DNA from: Sarocladium kiliense
Taxonomy: Eukaryota; Ascomycota; Sordariomycetes; Hypocreales; Sarocladiaceae
Assembly (NCBI GenBank): GCA_030734395.1
Contig: JAUZTG010000042.1
Location: 1,302,001-1,366,000 of the forward strand
Length of the DNA: 64,000 nt
Direction of reading: 5' to 3'
Position 1 is the first letter of the stretch. Each line of letters begins with the position of its first letter. Below are positions 22,265-33,648 of this stretch, in pieces. The notes under the pieces are model-generated. The model ran no database searches. It was given only the letters and a program-made list of their open reading frames with translations, and was not told where the DNA came from. The position numbers and the translations under genes are program-made.

Positions 22265-24080
22265 ATGGTCGCCTACTCACAGTTCGACTATCTCTTTGCC
22301 GTTGGCACCATCTTCGCCTTCCTTGACGCCTGGAACATCGGCGCCAACGATGTCGCCAACTCTTGGGCTTCTTCCGTCTCCTCCCGCTCCATCTCCTACT
22401 TCCAGGCCATGTGCGGTGCCTCCTTGATGGAGTTCGCCGGTGCCCTCGGAGTTGGTGGCCGTGTCGCCGATACCATCCGAACCAAGATCGTTTCCGTCGA
22501 GTCCTTCGACGAGTCGCCTGCTCTGCTCATGCTGGGTATGGTCTGCGCAACAATTGCTTCGTCTACATACCTCACTATGGCCACCAAGCTCGGTATGCCC
22601 GTTTCCACCACCCACTCTATCCTCGGTGGTGTTCTGGGTATGGGTGTTGGCGCCCTCGGTGGCGGTGGCATTACCTGGATCGGTTACAAGTCTGATGGGA
22701 GTGTCGACATCTCACAGGGTGTTGTTCAGGTCTTCCTGGCCTGGATCATTGCTCCTTGCATGTCCGGCTTCTTCGCAGCAACCATCTTCCTGATGACCAA
22801 GTACGGTGTCCTTCTGAGCAAGAACCCCGTCATGCGTGGTCTTTGCCTCGTCCCCGTCTACTTCATGCTCGCCGCTTGCCTTATTGTTATGCTCCTCCTT
22901 TGGAAGGGTGGCGACTACGAGGTCAACCTCACCGAATCCCAGATCCCTGGTGTCATCGTCGCTGCTGGTGCTCTGTGGGGTATCCTCATGGCGATCTTCC
23001 TTGTTCCCTGGATGTACCGTGTCATCGTCAAGGAAGATTGGCAGCTCAAGGGCTGGCACATTATCCAGGGTCCTTTCCTGCTCCGTCGTGGCGAGGTTCC
23101 TCCTCCGCCGGCCGACTTCCAGGGCGCTGTTCGCAACTTCTATGAGGGCCACCTGACCAAGGAGGAGCTCGACGCTCGTCGCGCTCAACAGAACCAGGAT
23201 GCGGAAGCTGGTCAGGGCGTAGTCACTGAGCAGGGCGCTGAAGGCGAGAAGAAGGTCGTCGACGGAGAGGGTTCCACTCAGGAAGAGACTCCTGCGCCGA
23301 CATCTACCTACAAGTCCATGATTGGTCCCAAGCCCGATGCTGCTTGGTATACCGGTGCTGGTCTGTGGTGGTACTTCAAGTGGGCTCTTCTCCGTGGAGT
23401 TGACCGCGACATTGTTTCTTCCCAGAAGGAGAAGTCCATCGTTGGTGGTGACATCGAGGAGATTCACTCTCGTGCCACTCACTTCGACAACCGTGCCGAG
23501 TTTCTCTACACTTTCCTCCAAGTCATGACTGCCGCCTCCGCCTCTTTCGTCCACGGCGCAAACGATGTCGCCAACGCTATTGGTCCTTATGCCACCGTTT
23601 ACCAGATCTGGAGCAAGGGTGATGTCCCTGGTGGTCAGTCTCCCGTGCCCCTCTGGATTCTCGCCTTCGGTGGTGCCGGTATCGTCATTGGTCTCTGGAC
23701 ATACGGATACAACATCATGAAGAACCTGGGTAACCGCGTGACTCTCATGTCGCCTGCCCGTGGTTTCTGTATGGAGCTCGGCTCTGTCATCACCGTTGTC
23801 GTTGCCACCCGCCTGAGTAAGTTTTACATCGCCACAAGAAGAACGAAGTACATCAGCTAACAGATCATCAGAACTCCCCGTCTCTACTACTCAGTGCATC
23901 ACTGGTGCTATCGTCGGTGTCGGTCTCTGCAACGGCGATTGGCGTGCGATCAATTGGCGCATGGTCGCCTGGATCTACCTCGGTTGGTTCATCACCGTCC
24001 CGACCTCTGGTCTCATCTCCGGCTGCCTCATGGGTTTCGTTACCTATGCTCCCAACTGGGGTACCGGCCCTGCCAACTAG
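22265..24080 (+). CDS. PHO89: PiT-family phosphate permease (PHO-4/PHO89 type)
   Basis: Two exons: 22265-23816 and 23872-24080, giving 586 residues. The 55-nt intron has donor GTAAGT, branch GCTAAC and acceptor ATCAG. The PiT signature occurs twice, as expected: GANDVANS at residues 26-33 and GANDVANA at about 431-438. The paired PVSTTH and PVSTTQ motifs are present. A hydrophilic loop of about 130 residues in the middle separates the two halves of a roughly 10-12 segment membrane protein. The family moves phosphate with sodium at the plasma membrane and works at high affinity under phosphate starvation or alkaline pH. The frame is open further upstream, but the first ATG is 22265. Confidence 0.94.
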
Positions 24081-24619
24081 GCAGATGATTTTCTCAAATT
24101 AGTATGGGTTTTTGGGTGATGCATGGCGTGTTTGGTGCCCTCTTCAAGGGCGGACTGGGATCTGTTCAAGGACTTGCATTTGACCTTCACTGAGCGATGT
24201 TACGGGCCGGCGGCTGCCGTGCACGAATAGAATTGGGATTACGGATACCTATTTACCTATTGGAAAATCTACATCAAGACTTCTCAACTTGCGCCCCAAG
24301 TGTCTACCCGAATGTTAAGGCCTTGGGCTTTGACCTGCCCCTCCTATAAAGCCAAGTGGACACAGAACAATAGAATAATAAGTAAGATAATGAGTAGAAT
24401 AGTTAATAGAATATTTAATAAAATAGGTGAGTCTGTAATAATAGGATTGTCTATGAATATCCACAATTTAGAGACTTGAAAGTTCGGTCTACAAGTTTGG
24501 TGCCAGTCAGATCCGCATCTACAGTGATGAGCACCGACATATGGGCTCTACGATATTTAAAGCCTTAAATCAAGAATCAACAGGCTCATGGAACTCAAAA
24601 ACCAACGCATGTGTTCGCC
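24081..24619. other. AT-rich 3' region of the permease gene
   Basis: No gene. Bases 24369-24430 are an AT-rich, degenerate TAATAGAA/TAATAA-like simple sequence that marks the change to the gene-poor accessory stretch. Confidence 0.45.
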
Positions 24620-24844
24620 ATGGTGGACACCATAGTAAAGAGATCTCGAGAGATCGATGCTACAATGTCTAAGCTCTCGACAAAGATTCGAACTCTAGAA
24701 GTAGATCTTCAGAAGTCAAAAGCAATTAAGCCACAAACCAAAGAGTCAAAGTTGCGTTCGAACAAGCTAGAGAAGGAACTCAGAGGAGTCTCCAAGGAGA
24801 GGGGAAAGCTGTGGGATGAGAAACAAACATTGATTGGCATTTGA
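24620..24844 (+). CDS. Small charged coiled-coil protein (74 aa)
   Basis: ATG at 24620, stop at 24842-24844. The product is almost entirely predicted helix, with heptad-like Leu/Ile spacing and alternating Lys/Arg and Glu/Asp (IDATMSKLSTKIRTLEVDL and later VSKERGKLWDEKQTL). There is no signal peptide and no known domain. The C-terminal part resembles EEKGKLYGLKEDQ in the protein at 38503-38826, so the two may be paralogues. The gene is short and unsupported by homology, but its composition is unlike random open frames nearby. Function unknown. Confidence 0.45.
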   Translation: MVDTIVKRSREIDATMSKLSTKIRTLEVDLQKSKAIKPQTKESKLRSNKLEKELRGVSKERGKLWDEKQTLIGI

Positions 24845-25075
24845 AGTGATGCAAGGCTGCGTATACTATGTGTCAAAGATTTTCTGTACTGGAAAGAAGG
24901 GCTGACTCCGTGCTGCAGCAATCAGAAGAAGTGATTCGATGCATTTCTGGTAGTCTAATGCATCGAACCCCTCAGAGGGTGTTCACAGTCACTCGATACG
25001 CTTACGACCATATAAGTATTAGAATGCGCCATAATTTCTAGCTAGATGGCGTTTACAAGTCTGCAGTAAGCAACT

Positions 25076-25432
25076 ATGGCCAATCCCGCTCGGGATCCTC
25101 TTTGCACTTACCGCACAGTGCCACCCGTGGGCCTAGTTGCCTTTGTTCCAACTACCGACGAGATTACGGATCAGAAAGAACGGGATGAGATTAAGATCAA
25201 GGCTCTCATTCATGCCATTGAGCATCTCAGAAAGCAAGCCGCCGAGGAAGAAGAAAGGTACTGGAGACTGATGCGAGGAAGCAATTCGAGATGGAAGCGG
25301 AGCTCTCGTTACAAGTTAGAGAAGCAACAGAGAAGTGGTTTTCGGGATAGTTTATACTGGCTTGGAAATGAGATCAGAAAAAGGGAGAATGAGCGAGATG
25401 TTCTCATAGCAAAAAGACTCGAGTGGATATGA
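25076..25432 (+). CDS. Small charged coiled-coil protein (118 aa)
   Basis: ATG at 25076, single exon. The first 25 residues are Pro-rich and uncharged. Residues about 30-118 are Lys/Arg/Glu-rich helix with coiled-coil spacing. The end, YWLGNEIRKRENERDVLIAK, resembles YWFNKVEEAQRELARYRQ near the end of the protein at 37073-37402. No signal peptide, membrane segment or known domain is seen. It is one of a set of similar small genes in this accessory stretch; function unknown. Confidence 0.5.
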   Translation: MANPARDPLCTYRTVPPVGLVAFVPTTDEITDQKERDEIKIKALIHAIEHLRKQAAEEEERYWRLMRGSNSRWKRSSRYKLEKQQRSGFRDSLYWLGNEIRKRENERDVLIAKRLEWI

Positions 25433-25715
25433 GCCCTGCATTTGTATGGAGGCAGTTCGGGCACCTACTTGCCAAAGCAGCGCCGCAACTGGCTCATCGC
25501 GTTTTTCAGCGGCAAGAGCCGTTTACATGGCCTGCTGATAAACTTCCAGAGGGGTCTTGGATTCCTAGTGGCACGGCCTTGACTAAGTATCCCCATTACA
25601 CAGAATCGTTCTCATCAGGAGACCATTTGCTACATCATATCACTCCCTACAAAGAATTGATAACCTGAGAGGGACATATGATATATCTTTTTTGGGTGCA
25701 TTCAATCAATTGAGT

Positions 25716-26063
25716 TCAAGACACGCTTCCTCCCGCCTTGCGTATCCCCTCCTCAATCCGTCGCCTCTCGGATCCGAAAGAGTGCAGCAAGTTCTCGAAT
25801 TCAACTTTGCGTGCTTTTGCAGCATCCAAAGACAGCGTAATATCATCATCAGCCTGGGTCTTTCCGATCTCATCCGTGGCCTTGAGGTTGACAAGTCTGC
25901 TGACGTCCATTGTGGCATCCTCGAGGAGAAGCTGGCATGCGTGGAGTGCTCGCTCCGCGCCATCCAGTTCTGCCTTGAGGCCTGGAGTATCAACCTTCGC
26001 CATAGCCATGGTAGAATCTCGGAGCGCACACCTAGGGGTGCTTTTGTTGAGTGTATTGATCAT
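25716..26063 (-). CDS. Small acidic coiled-coil protein (115 aa)
   Basis: Minus strand, ATG at 26063; an in-frame internal ATG a few codons later (STMAMAK) could also be used. After a short N-terminus come two predicted amphipathic helices, GLKAELDGAERALHACQLLL and a second around LDAAKARKVEFENLLHSF, joined by a short loop: a helical hairpin. The layout resembles the proteins at 36259-36513 and 39082-39747. No known domain. This is the only member of the set on the minus strand. Function unknown. Confidence 0.45.
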   Translation of the reverse strand: MINTLNKSTPRCALRDSTMAMAKVDTPGLKAELDGAERALHACQLLLEDATMDVSRLVNLKATDEIGKTQADDDITLSLDAAKARKVEFENLLHSFGSERRRIEEGIRKAGGSVS

Positions 26064-28124
26064 GTTGGATCATGCTTTGACGTATAGCTATCCTCGCTTG
26101 CTTCTGGCGTCAGCAGTGCATTTTATCAAGGCGCTTTTCGGCTCTTGTCTCTTCTTTAAATAGTCAGCGCATGGCAACCAGCGTGTGCAGCTTTTCCTAA
26201 CAGCTCTTCACATCATGACTTTCCGGGCCCATCAGAGCCAGACGCAAGTACTTCAAATTACTACGTCTACTTGTGAGTCAATGCATGTTCGTCGTGATCC
26301 ACTCCGGCTATTGCGCAGGAAGTCAATTACTTGTAGCAGTCCGTAGCAATTAAGAAGCCATGTATCTACTTCTCAGTGGACCACAGGCTACTGTTGAAGC
26401 GTCGTGAATCTTACGTTCCTCAATGTCGTCAACCTTTCAAGGTGAACATCCCACCTGGAGTTGTGACTGTGGCTGATCCTGTCAGGTCTGAGTCGGATAA
26501 TCGGAAACATCTTCGTCCTTCAGTGTCTCTAGGTAACTTCGCACTGCATTACACAAGGTCTTCGGAAACGAGCTATTTGTTGCAACCGGCCTATGGCACA
26601 ACTGTCGACCAACAAGGGGTAAGTGACATGATGGGGCGAGCTCGTTGTCCAAAGCCAATCGGTGCCTGTTCCGTGTACTATACATCGCAACATACAGGCT
26701 CTGTGATTGGGTGCATTGGCCAGAAAAGGAAGTTTCGATGTCATTTGAAGGGCGTGGCTCACGACGTTGAACCCAGTCACCGTGTGGAGTCGTCACTGTC
26801 TTACTCCGTAAAGCATCGATAGGCTCAGTTCCATCAAGTCCTACTTAAGACGCTCAACTACGGGTAGATAATTGGAAGAGCCTCGCGGTTCATCTTATGA
26901 CAGTAAGTGGTTCCGCTAAGCAGATGCAATTACTCATAGGATGGCGCAAGCTACTGAAATACACCGTTCCTTGTCGATACTAGTCCAGGCTGGAGTCAGT
27001 CGGGCAAATATGCCCCGAAATCACTTGACGCTGATCGTTGCAGTATCCAGTTCTTTGAACAAAGGCGACGGCTGATGTTGAACCACAGGAAACTCGATAA
27101 ATCAAGGGACCAATGCCTCCATTCCGTGGCTGAAGCCAGTCCCTGCTGCTTCACCAGGCTCGCCTTGAGTTTCTTGCGTCTAACAATTGTCCGCAATGTA
27201 TCTGACCCCCGCAAAGGCCTGGATCCATCAATTCGCTCGGCCAGCCAACTTGACTGGTCCAGCGCATCCCGAATTTGCTTGATTCGACTGCCGCCGTGGC
27301 GCCCAGCACGCTCCCGTTAAAATGCCGACGGGCCAAGAAACCAGACATCGACACAGGCCAGGCTTCCTCCAACCACTAGTTCCAGCAATAAACTTTACGT
27401 AGGGTGGCCCATTTAGGCCCCAACGCTGGTCATGGATGGTGTGTCCAAGTTCCGACGGCAAAATATTATGCACCTCTTCCATCAATCAAGAATGACAGAA
27501 TTACCCCATGTGTTCTGTTCGGGTTGGCGTCAGCCCCACAGAACCTCTCGCAGAAGCATCTTGGACAGGGACTGTCTGTATTTGGCACGGTATTCTGGAC
27601 TTCAGGGCAGCGGCTTGTTTCTCTCGCGTGGTGGCCCTTACGCTTCAAACAGCCAGGACCTCGATGACCAAGGAGTAGAAGCTAGACCAGGCTCATCGCA
27701 GCATCTAATGTCGACGTCGACCAATTACCATTTAACGAAAGATTCGCGGGGAAGCGTTTCTGGCTCTTTCAGCTCACCTATGCACTTTAATCGCATCTTG
27801 TAGGGATCCAGTCATTACAAGTGCCTTCAAACATGTAAGACACCAAGTGGCAAAACTAGTTTGAGGAGGGAGAACTGGGTTGAACCCGGCCTTCAGAATA
27901 TAAGATGCTAACTAATGTTGTCTGGCTAATACCGTCCATCCTGAGCAAGTTCCCGAATGGCTAGGCATTGACCACTGCATCTTCGTACGAAGGTTGAAGA
28001 GACACGGTGGCCGATCAGGTCATGCATGAGTGTCTAAGGCGGTCGTCTTGAGCTCTTCCACAACCCTCCAAGGCCCAAGTCAAGGATGAGCGAGAGCCAC
28101 AGTGTTATGAAAGAAAGCGTCCAC
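26064..28124. other. Gene-poor accessory stretch
   Basis: About 2 kb with no supported gene. Open frames here (26376-26822, 27432-27803) lack ATG starts or protein features. It contains one copy of a diverged dispersed repeat at 27416-27488. Confidence 0.4.
27416..27488 (+). repeat. Diverged dispersed repeat, copy A
   Basis: The first 24 bases (GGCCCCAACG...GGATGG) are identical to 31002-31025. Similarity then decays over the next 50 bases, with substitutions including C/T and G/A differences and small indels. It looks like a fossil fragment of an interspersed element; the family is not identifiable from two fragments. Confidence 0.55.
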
Positions 28125-28961
28125 CTAGTTCCTGAAAGGCCACCATATACCGTGGCCGAACCAACCACAACGAACAAGCGAACGCATGATGGCACTGGTA
28201 ATACCACAAGCCTTTGTATAGCTGTGGTTGTCTTGAACATAGCACCAACCGACCTCACGTCCGTTTGCGGCGTCCACCAAGGTGCCGTAAGGCCGATGCC
28301 TCCAACTGCAGCTGGCAGTGTAAGAAAAGAGCTCAGCAGCTCTGGCACAGTTGGCGTCACGGTTCAGGCCAGCACGGTTGATGTCCCTGATGATGAGCCT
28401 CCAGTTGCCGCCCGCCACACGGCAGGCTCTGAACTCCTTGTGACACATGTGGCCGATGTCCCAGCTGTTGAGGCGCTGAATGCCGCTACTGCACACATCA
28501 GAGTAGCAGCTATCGCGGACGACTATCTTGTTGACCCAGTCGTTGACGCAGCCCTGCTTACTCCTGTCGCAGCTCGAGGGGTTGCGGCGCATGTAGAACT
28601 GGATTTCGTTGGGTGAGGTCCAATGCTGACGCTTGTGAAGACCGGGTTTTGCAGAGCTGGTGGAGTTGTTGAAGCATACACTCTCGTCCTCAAAAGGAAG
28701 AAGATCATTCTCGTCTTCATCATCAGGGCCGAAGAGCTCTTCGTACGAGGGCCAAGGGAGATCGGAGATGTCAGGGAGGTCGATGTACAGCGCATCCTTG
28801 TCCTCGTCAGACTCCGGTGCACCGAAGCAGGGGGAGTTCTCGATATCGTCTAGGGCAATTTCGGGCTCTTCAGCAAGACCCAGGTCGTCTTTGCCTAGTG
28901 TTGAAGGAGCAGAAGCCACAATGCTCGCGAGAGCAGCGACAAGGAACACAGCACGAGCCAT
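28125..28961 (-). CDS. Secreted Cys-rich protein with acidic propeptide and KR site
   Basis: Minus strand, ATG at 28961, 278 residues in a single exon. The frame is open upstream, but the signal peptide (MARAVFLVAALASIVASA) fixes this start. Residues about 19-109 are strongly Asp/Glu-rich. Lys110-Arg111 followed by Gln112 is a typical Kex2 processing site. The predicted mature part, residues 112-278, has eleven Cys and many Trp, Arg and Tyr and is much less acidic. An acidic pro-region released by Kex2 is a common layout for fungal secreted toxins, effectors and proteases, where it keeps the mature part inactive or soluble. I recognise no enzyme motif or named family; a role outside the cell is inference. 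Confidence 0.75.
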   Translation of the reverse strand: MARAVFLVAALASIVASAPSTLGKDDLGLAEEPEIALDDIENSPCFGAPESDEDKDALYIDLPDISDLPWPSYEELFGPDDEDENDLLPFEDESVCFNNSTSSAKPGLHKRQHWTSPNEIQFYMRRNPSSCDRSKQGCVNDWVNKIVVRDSCYSDVCSSGIQRLNSWDIGHMCHKEFRACRVAGGNWRLIIRDINRAGLNRDANCARAAELFSYTASCSWRHRPYGTLVDAANGREVGWCYVQDNHSYTKACGITSAIMRSLVRCGWFGHGIWWPFRN

Positions 28962-31771
28962 AATGATGATGGTTATAGGCTGAAAACAAAGCCAGAAAAT
29001 AGCTACTTGATGATGAAGCTGTCTGTAATTTCCTCTACCGGCCTGCAAGTTTCTCATGGACACAGGGGCTACATATATTCGAAAGACTGACACAACCCCT
29101 CTCATGGGACTTCGGCCTCAAGAATAGTTTCGGCCGAATCCCGTACTTCAAATGCCTAAGAAAGCCCATGTCTCCGTCTTGGAGCAATTGTTTATTGCAG
29201 GCAAGGGCAGGTAACAAGCATACCCTTCGCGTTACACGTCAAGATGTCCACAGATAGGACAACAGAGCTCCAGATAGGGAGCCCATAAGTGTTCAGACGA
29301 ACTCCAGATTGGCCTTCCAAGGCGCAAGGATCTTATCCAAGGTATCAGCCAAGTCGGCCTGTCCGTGTTGAACCAATAGCCTAAAATAAGCGAAATGGTA
29401 GCAAGCATTCAGCTTCGCCTTATATGGGAGCTGTTCGCAAAATCTTTCGGGCAACATACAAATCCTTCATCGCCAACATCCCTCAGAAGTATTCAAATTG
29501 AGCTGATGGCTTGATCAGGGAGTGCTGAGTTGATGTGCGACATGTACATGTGCACCCAAGTAGCTGGAGGGCGTCAGATAGGCTATCAAATCGCCAAGAT
29601 ACCGAAACGGGATTGATCAGTTGCTTTGAGGTGAGTGGCATAGGTTAAAGAGGTTTGAGCTAGTAATATCGTAAATGTGGCGGGCAGTAAGGGTCCGGTA
29701 TCTCTCCGGTTGGTTTGAGACTATTATTAAGCGGTACCGATTGGTCACTATGAGGCCAGAGCGACTATTCATTATCGTGAGAGGCTTCAGACTTGACCAC
29801 GTAGTTTGTTTGGTTTGTTTGGTAGGCGACGATATGACTGATTGGTGGTTACGCAACAGTCTTGGCGTCTTGACTTCTTGACAACTTGGCAAATACACTC
29901 GCTTAAGTTCTCGAACACGCCCATGTACAGTGAACATCTGGGAGCCAAAACCAACTAGCGACTGCGAACGATAAAGACCTCAAACACGAGTGCTTTGATA
30001 TCTTAGTGCGCCACGCCGTCTTCTGACATGGCGAAGCATTGCGTTGTGATCCTAAACTACAGGAACGAAATGCGTGAGTTCAGATGCTGAATGCCAGGTG
30101 AGCCACTTGAACCATAGCCCATCCTCGACCTACTCAGGAAAAGCCTGAAAAGGAAAAGAGGAGGTTGGGTAGAAAAGCTTTGCAAACTCCGTCCGAGGCT
30201 ATAATGCTCAGTCAAGACTGCCGAAGGCCTCCCACAGGATGTTTGATGTTCTACCACTTGCTCAGAGCTTGATCGCCCGTGATGAAGTTGAGTACTGGAT
30301 CATATCTACCTCAGCTACAATAGCCTAACTATGCTACATTTCTAGGGACCAGCCTTATCGGATCTACCAAGGTAGAAGGATAGATGCTATCTCCAAGGGT
30401 CTGTACGTGGTAAGGGCTTGCCAAGTAAGGGTCGTTGTCCAAGCTCTGCTTGGCTTCCGCAGCTGCTAGCCTCAAGTACATGCTAGAGAAGCCTTAGGGT
30501 GTTATTATTACACCAGAACCATGAACTATTGACTGTTTGTTCAATGAATGAAGCCTTGCATGGTTGAGGATTGCATTGTCAAGCCTCAGGCAACATTTCA
30601 ACATCTCGTGACCAATGCGCCTTGACCAGAAGCTTAGTGCAGATTGAGCAGATAGACCTTCAATTGGGAGGAAGATAGCTGGCAGGCCTGAAGCAATGGC
30701 TTTTAGTGGTGGTAGTCTGGAAACATCGACCACTGCTGCTTGTGCTTATGGGTAGGTGCATAAGCAAATCGGCACAGGATCAGAGTCGCAGCATCATGGT
30801 AATACCCAGTGGGCAATGTGTTGATACGGTCAGCAGCTACGCTACGAGTTGGCGAAAGAGATGAAGAAGGGCGTGGCTGATTCAATAAAAGAGATGGACA
30901 CAGCTCTGTGGAGTTTCTTTCGAGATTATAGACTGTCTCAGCAATAGTCAGTGCCACCAAGGTTTACGAGCGGCATCCTCTGGTACTTGGGTACCTGTTC
31001 TGGCCCCAACGCTGGTCATGGATGGCTGGTTCAAGTCCCGACGGCAATATAGCACCCGCCCTCCTCCACCAATCTGGAATTGCACCGGCATAGCACCTCC
31101 TCGGCGCATCAATATGGCGAGGCCTGGCAACCTAGACGAATCGCACCGAGGGTTTCTCCGCCTTCGGTTCCTCCATTCCCCGCCTCCAATGATACCCCAG
31201 ATGCCGATTGAGCTCGGACGTGGTCCTTGGAATGCTACCCTGACACGGTGTCCCGCGCGCGCAAACAGTTGCTATCAATGGCCTTGGTCCGCGCATTTTG
31301 CACTGGGAAGCAAGGATCCCACTGTGGTGTGTATTGTTCCGGTTACCGATGTGCTCGAGGAGGAGAAGGGGGAGGAGCAAGATCTCCTCATCTCCCCATG
31401 GGGCACCTAGCGTCACGCGGCCATGTGCCGACGGATGTGTGACGACGACGACGTTCCCCGCGTTCGAGAAGATCGTCCATCGCTGGGGGAGGAGAACTAA
31501 CTTTGGCGCGGCCGCGAACCTAACGGTTGCAATGCTACTCCAACCCAGTCATGAGCGCATTCGGAATGGAGCCTTAATCACCCACCCAGCATGGGAGTCC
31601 CCGAAACGGGAACAGATCATCATGAATGTCTCTGACTATAAGAACGGCCTGGTCTCGTCACTGTCGCATGTCTGACAGATCTGTGTCCTCCATGACGACT
31701 CTGTCCCAATCACCCACTCCTGACTTCCATCGACTTGGGAGTTTCTTGGTCTCGCACAATCACATATCGTC
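28962..31771. other. Gene-poor accessory stretch before the MFS gene
   Basis: About 2.8 kb with no supported gene. It holds the second copy of the dispersed repeat at 31002-31072, and sequence around 29650-29900 with T/G-rich short repeats (TTTGTTTGG). These may be degraded transposon sequence, but no terminal repeats or transposase frame can be shown. The final few hundred bases should contain the MFS promoter. Confidence 0.4.
31002..31072 (+). repeat. Diverged dispersed repeat, copy B
   Basis: Partner of the copy at 27416-27488, same orientation, 3.6 kb apart. It contains GGTTCAAGTCC at 31028-31038, a match to a tRNA or SINE B box. No A box at a normal distance and no tRNA fold could be found, so a SINE origin is only a possibility. 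Confidence 0.5.
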
Positions 31772-33352
31772 ATGGGTTTTAAAGAGTTTATGAGAGCTAG
31801 AGGCCTCAAGGCCAAAGACGACCAGCGCACACGTGCAGCCGAGCTCACCCTACGCGAGTCTATCCTGCCCATCTGCCTGGTCACCGTCCTCTTCTTCCTC
31901 TGGGGCTTCAGTTACGGTCTTCTCGACACCCTGAACCGTCATTTCCAAGGTGTCCTCGGCATCAATCAAGCTCGTTCGGCAGGTCTGCAGGCCGCCTACT
32001 TCGGGTATGTCGCAAACGTCATCACCCCCATCTCGGTGCGCGCCCCAAACTGACCACGCTGCAGGGCTTATCCTGTCGCTTCCATCGGCCACGCAGCTTG
32101 GATCCTTCGTCACTATGGCTACAAGGCCGTCTTTATCTGGGGGTTGAGCCTTTACGCCATTGGCGCGCTCCTCTGCATCCCAGCCATCAAGGCTAAGAGC
32201 TTCGGTGGATTCTGCGCATGCATCTTCATCATCGGCAATGGCCTCGGCAGCCTCGAGACTGCTGCTAACCCCTTCATCACTGGTACGGCACTTTGTTGAT
32301 TTGGCCCGTGGTCAATGCTGACAATCTTCATAGTATGTGGTCCTCCTAAGTACTCCGAAATTCGCATCAACATGTCGCAGGCGTTTAATGGTAAGCGAGG
32401 AAGCCTTAATTACCCAAACGACTACTGACTTGTCATAGGAATTGGCACTGTTATTGCCCCAGTCCTCGGCTCATATGTCCTGTTCACTTTCGACGACCAA
32501 GCTGCCATCGACAATGTCCAGTGGATTTATCTCGCAATCGCCGTCTTCGTGATCTTGCTCGCGCTCCTCTTCCTCATGGTCAAGATCCCTGAGATCACAG
32601 ACGCAGACATGGCTTTCCAGGCCGAAGAGACCAACAATGTGGCAGATCAGAAGCCCTTCATCAAACAATACAAGCTCTTCCACGCCGCATTCGCCCAATT
32701 CTGCTACACTGGCTCTCAGGTCGCAATTGCCAGCTTCTTCATCAACTACGCTCGAGCCACCAGACCTGGCACCGATGACCCTACAGCCGCACGTTTCTTC
32801 GCAGGCGCACAGGCTGCTTTCGCCATTGGCCGTTTCGCGGGTGTTGGCTTCATGAAGTTCGTCAAGCCTCGCCTGATGTTCCTTACTTTCCTGACTGGCG
32901 CCATCATCTTCACATGCCCATCCATCACCCAAGGAGGGAACATTGGCATCTCGATGCTCTACGTCGTTCTGTTCTTCGAATCGATCTGCTTCCCGACCAT
33001 CGTCGCGCTGGGCATGCGCGGTCTCGGTCGGCACACAAAGCGAGGCAGCGGATACATTGTTGGTGGTGTGATTGGAGGTGCTTGCGTGCCACCGCTGACC
33101 GGCGTAGCGGCTGACCGTCACGGAAATGGGATTGCAATGGTTGTGCCTTTGTGCTTCTTCCTTGGCGCGTGGACATACGCTATCTGCGTCAACTTCGCTC
33201 CCAAATACGTCAAGGTCATTGACTCGTTCCATGAGACCGAAATTGGGCTTCATGGGCACCAGCACGATCCTGAGAATGATCCTGAGAGGCGCATGTCTAT
33301 CGAAGAGAAGGCTGCTGCTGCCGCAGCACCTCATATGAAGCATGTCGCATAA
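31772..33352 (+). CDS. FHS-family MFS sugar transporter (L-fucose permease-like)
   Basis: Four exons: 31772-32004, 32065-32282, 32334-32390 and 32439-33352, giving 473 residues. The introns are 60, 51 and 48 nt, all GT-AG, and all phases agree. FFLWGFSYGLLDTLNRHFQ in the first membrane segment, the ANPFIT segment and INMSQAFNG near the loop before TM5 match fucose:proton symporters (FHS family) and their fungal relatives. About twelve membrane segments are visible, with a cytosolic C-terminal tail. Expected role: proton-coupled import of a hexose or deoxyhexose at the plasma membrane; the actual substrate is unknown. It is convergent with the reductase gene at 33649, 296 bases apart. Confidence 0.9.
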
Positions 33353-33648
33353 ATTGTCCACTGAGCATATATAAAGCGATCCAAGTCATTGAGGGATACA
33401 GTTATCTTTGAGCACTCAAATACAGCTTCGTACAGTTGAGAGAGGCATTCCGCTCGAATTTCGGGCTGTAACATCACAGGTCTATTCAGTGATCCATCGA
33501 ACTTCTATATTTCTAACACAGCATTGTGATTGACCATGCCGAGCCACACGTCCTGTTCTTCGTAGATGCAACGACATATGCACTTCTACATCCAACAGCC
33601 TCTAGTGAACTATCACACATACCCGACCTTCCCATCGGGCAGATTCGC

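Noticed and set aside
22712..23554. 280-codon minus-strand frame inside the phosphate permease
   Set aside because: Shadow of a codon-biased gene; the plus strand has the complete PiT family signatures.
28086..28616. 176-codon plus-strand frame opposite the Cys-rich secreted protein
   Set aside because: Antisense shadow; the minus-strand product has a signal peptide and a Kex2 site and explains the open frame.
29617..29937. T/G-rich short repeats that might mark a degraded DNA transposon
   Set aside because: No terminal inverted repeats, target-site duplication or transposase frame could be identified.
31002..31047. tRNA-like B box GGTTCAAGTCC
   Set aside because: No acceptor stem, no anticodon arm and no A box at a normal distance could be found, so no tRNA gene is called.
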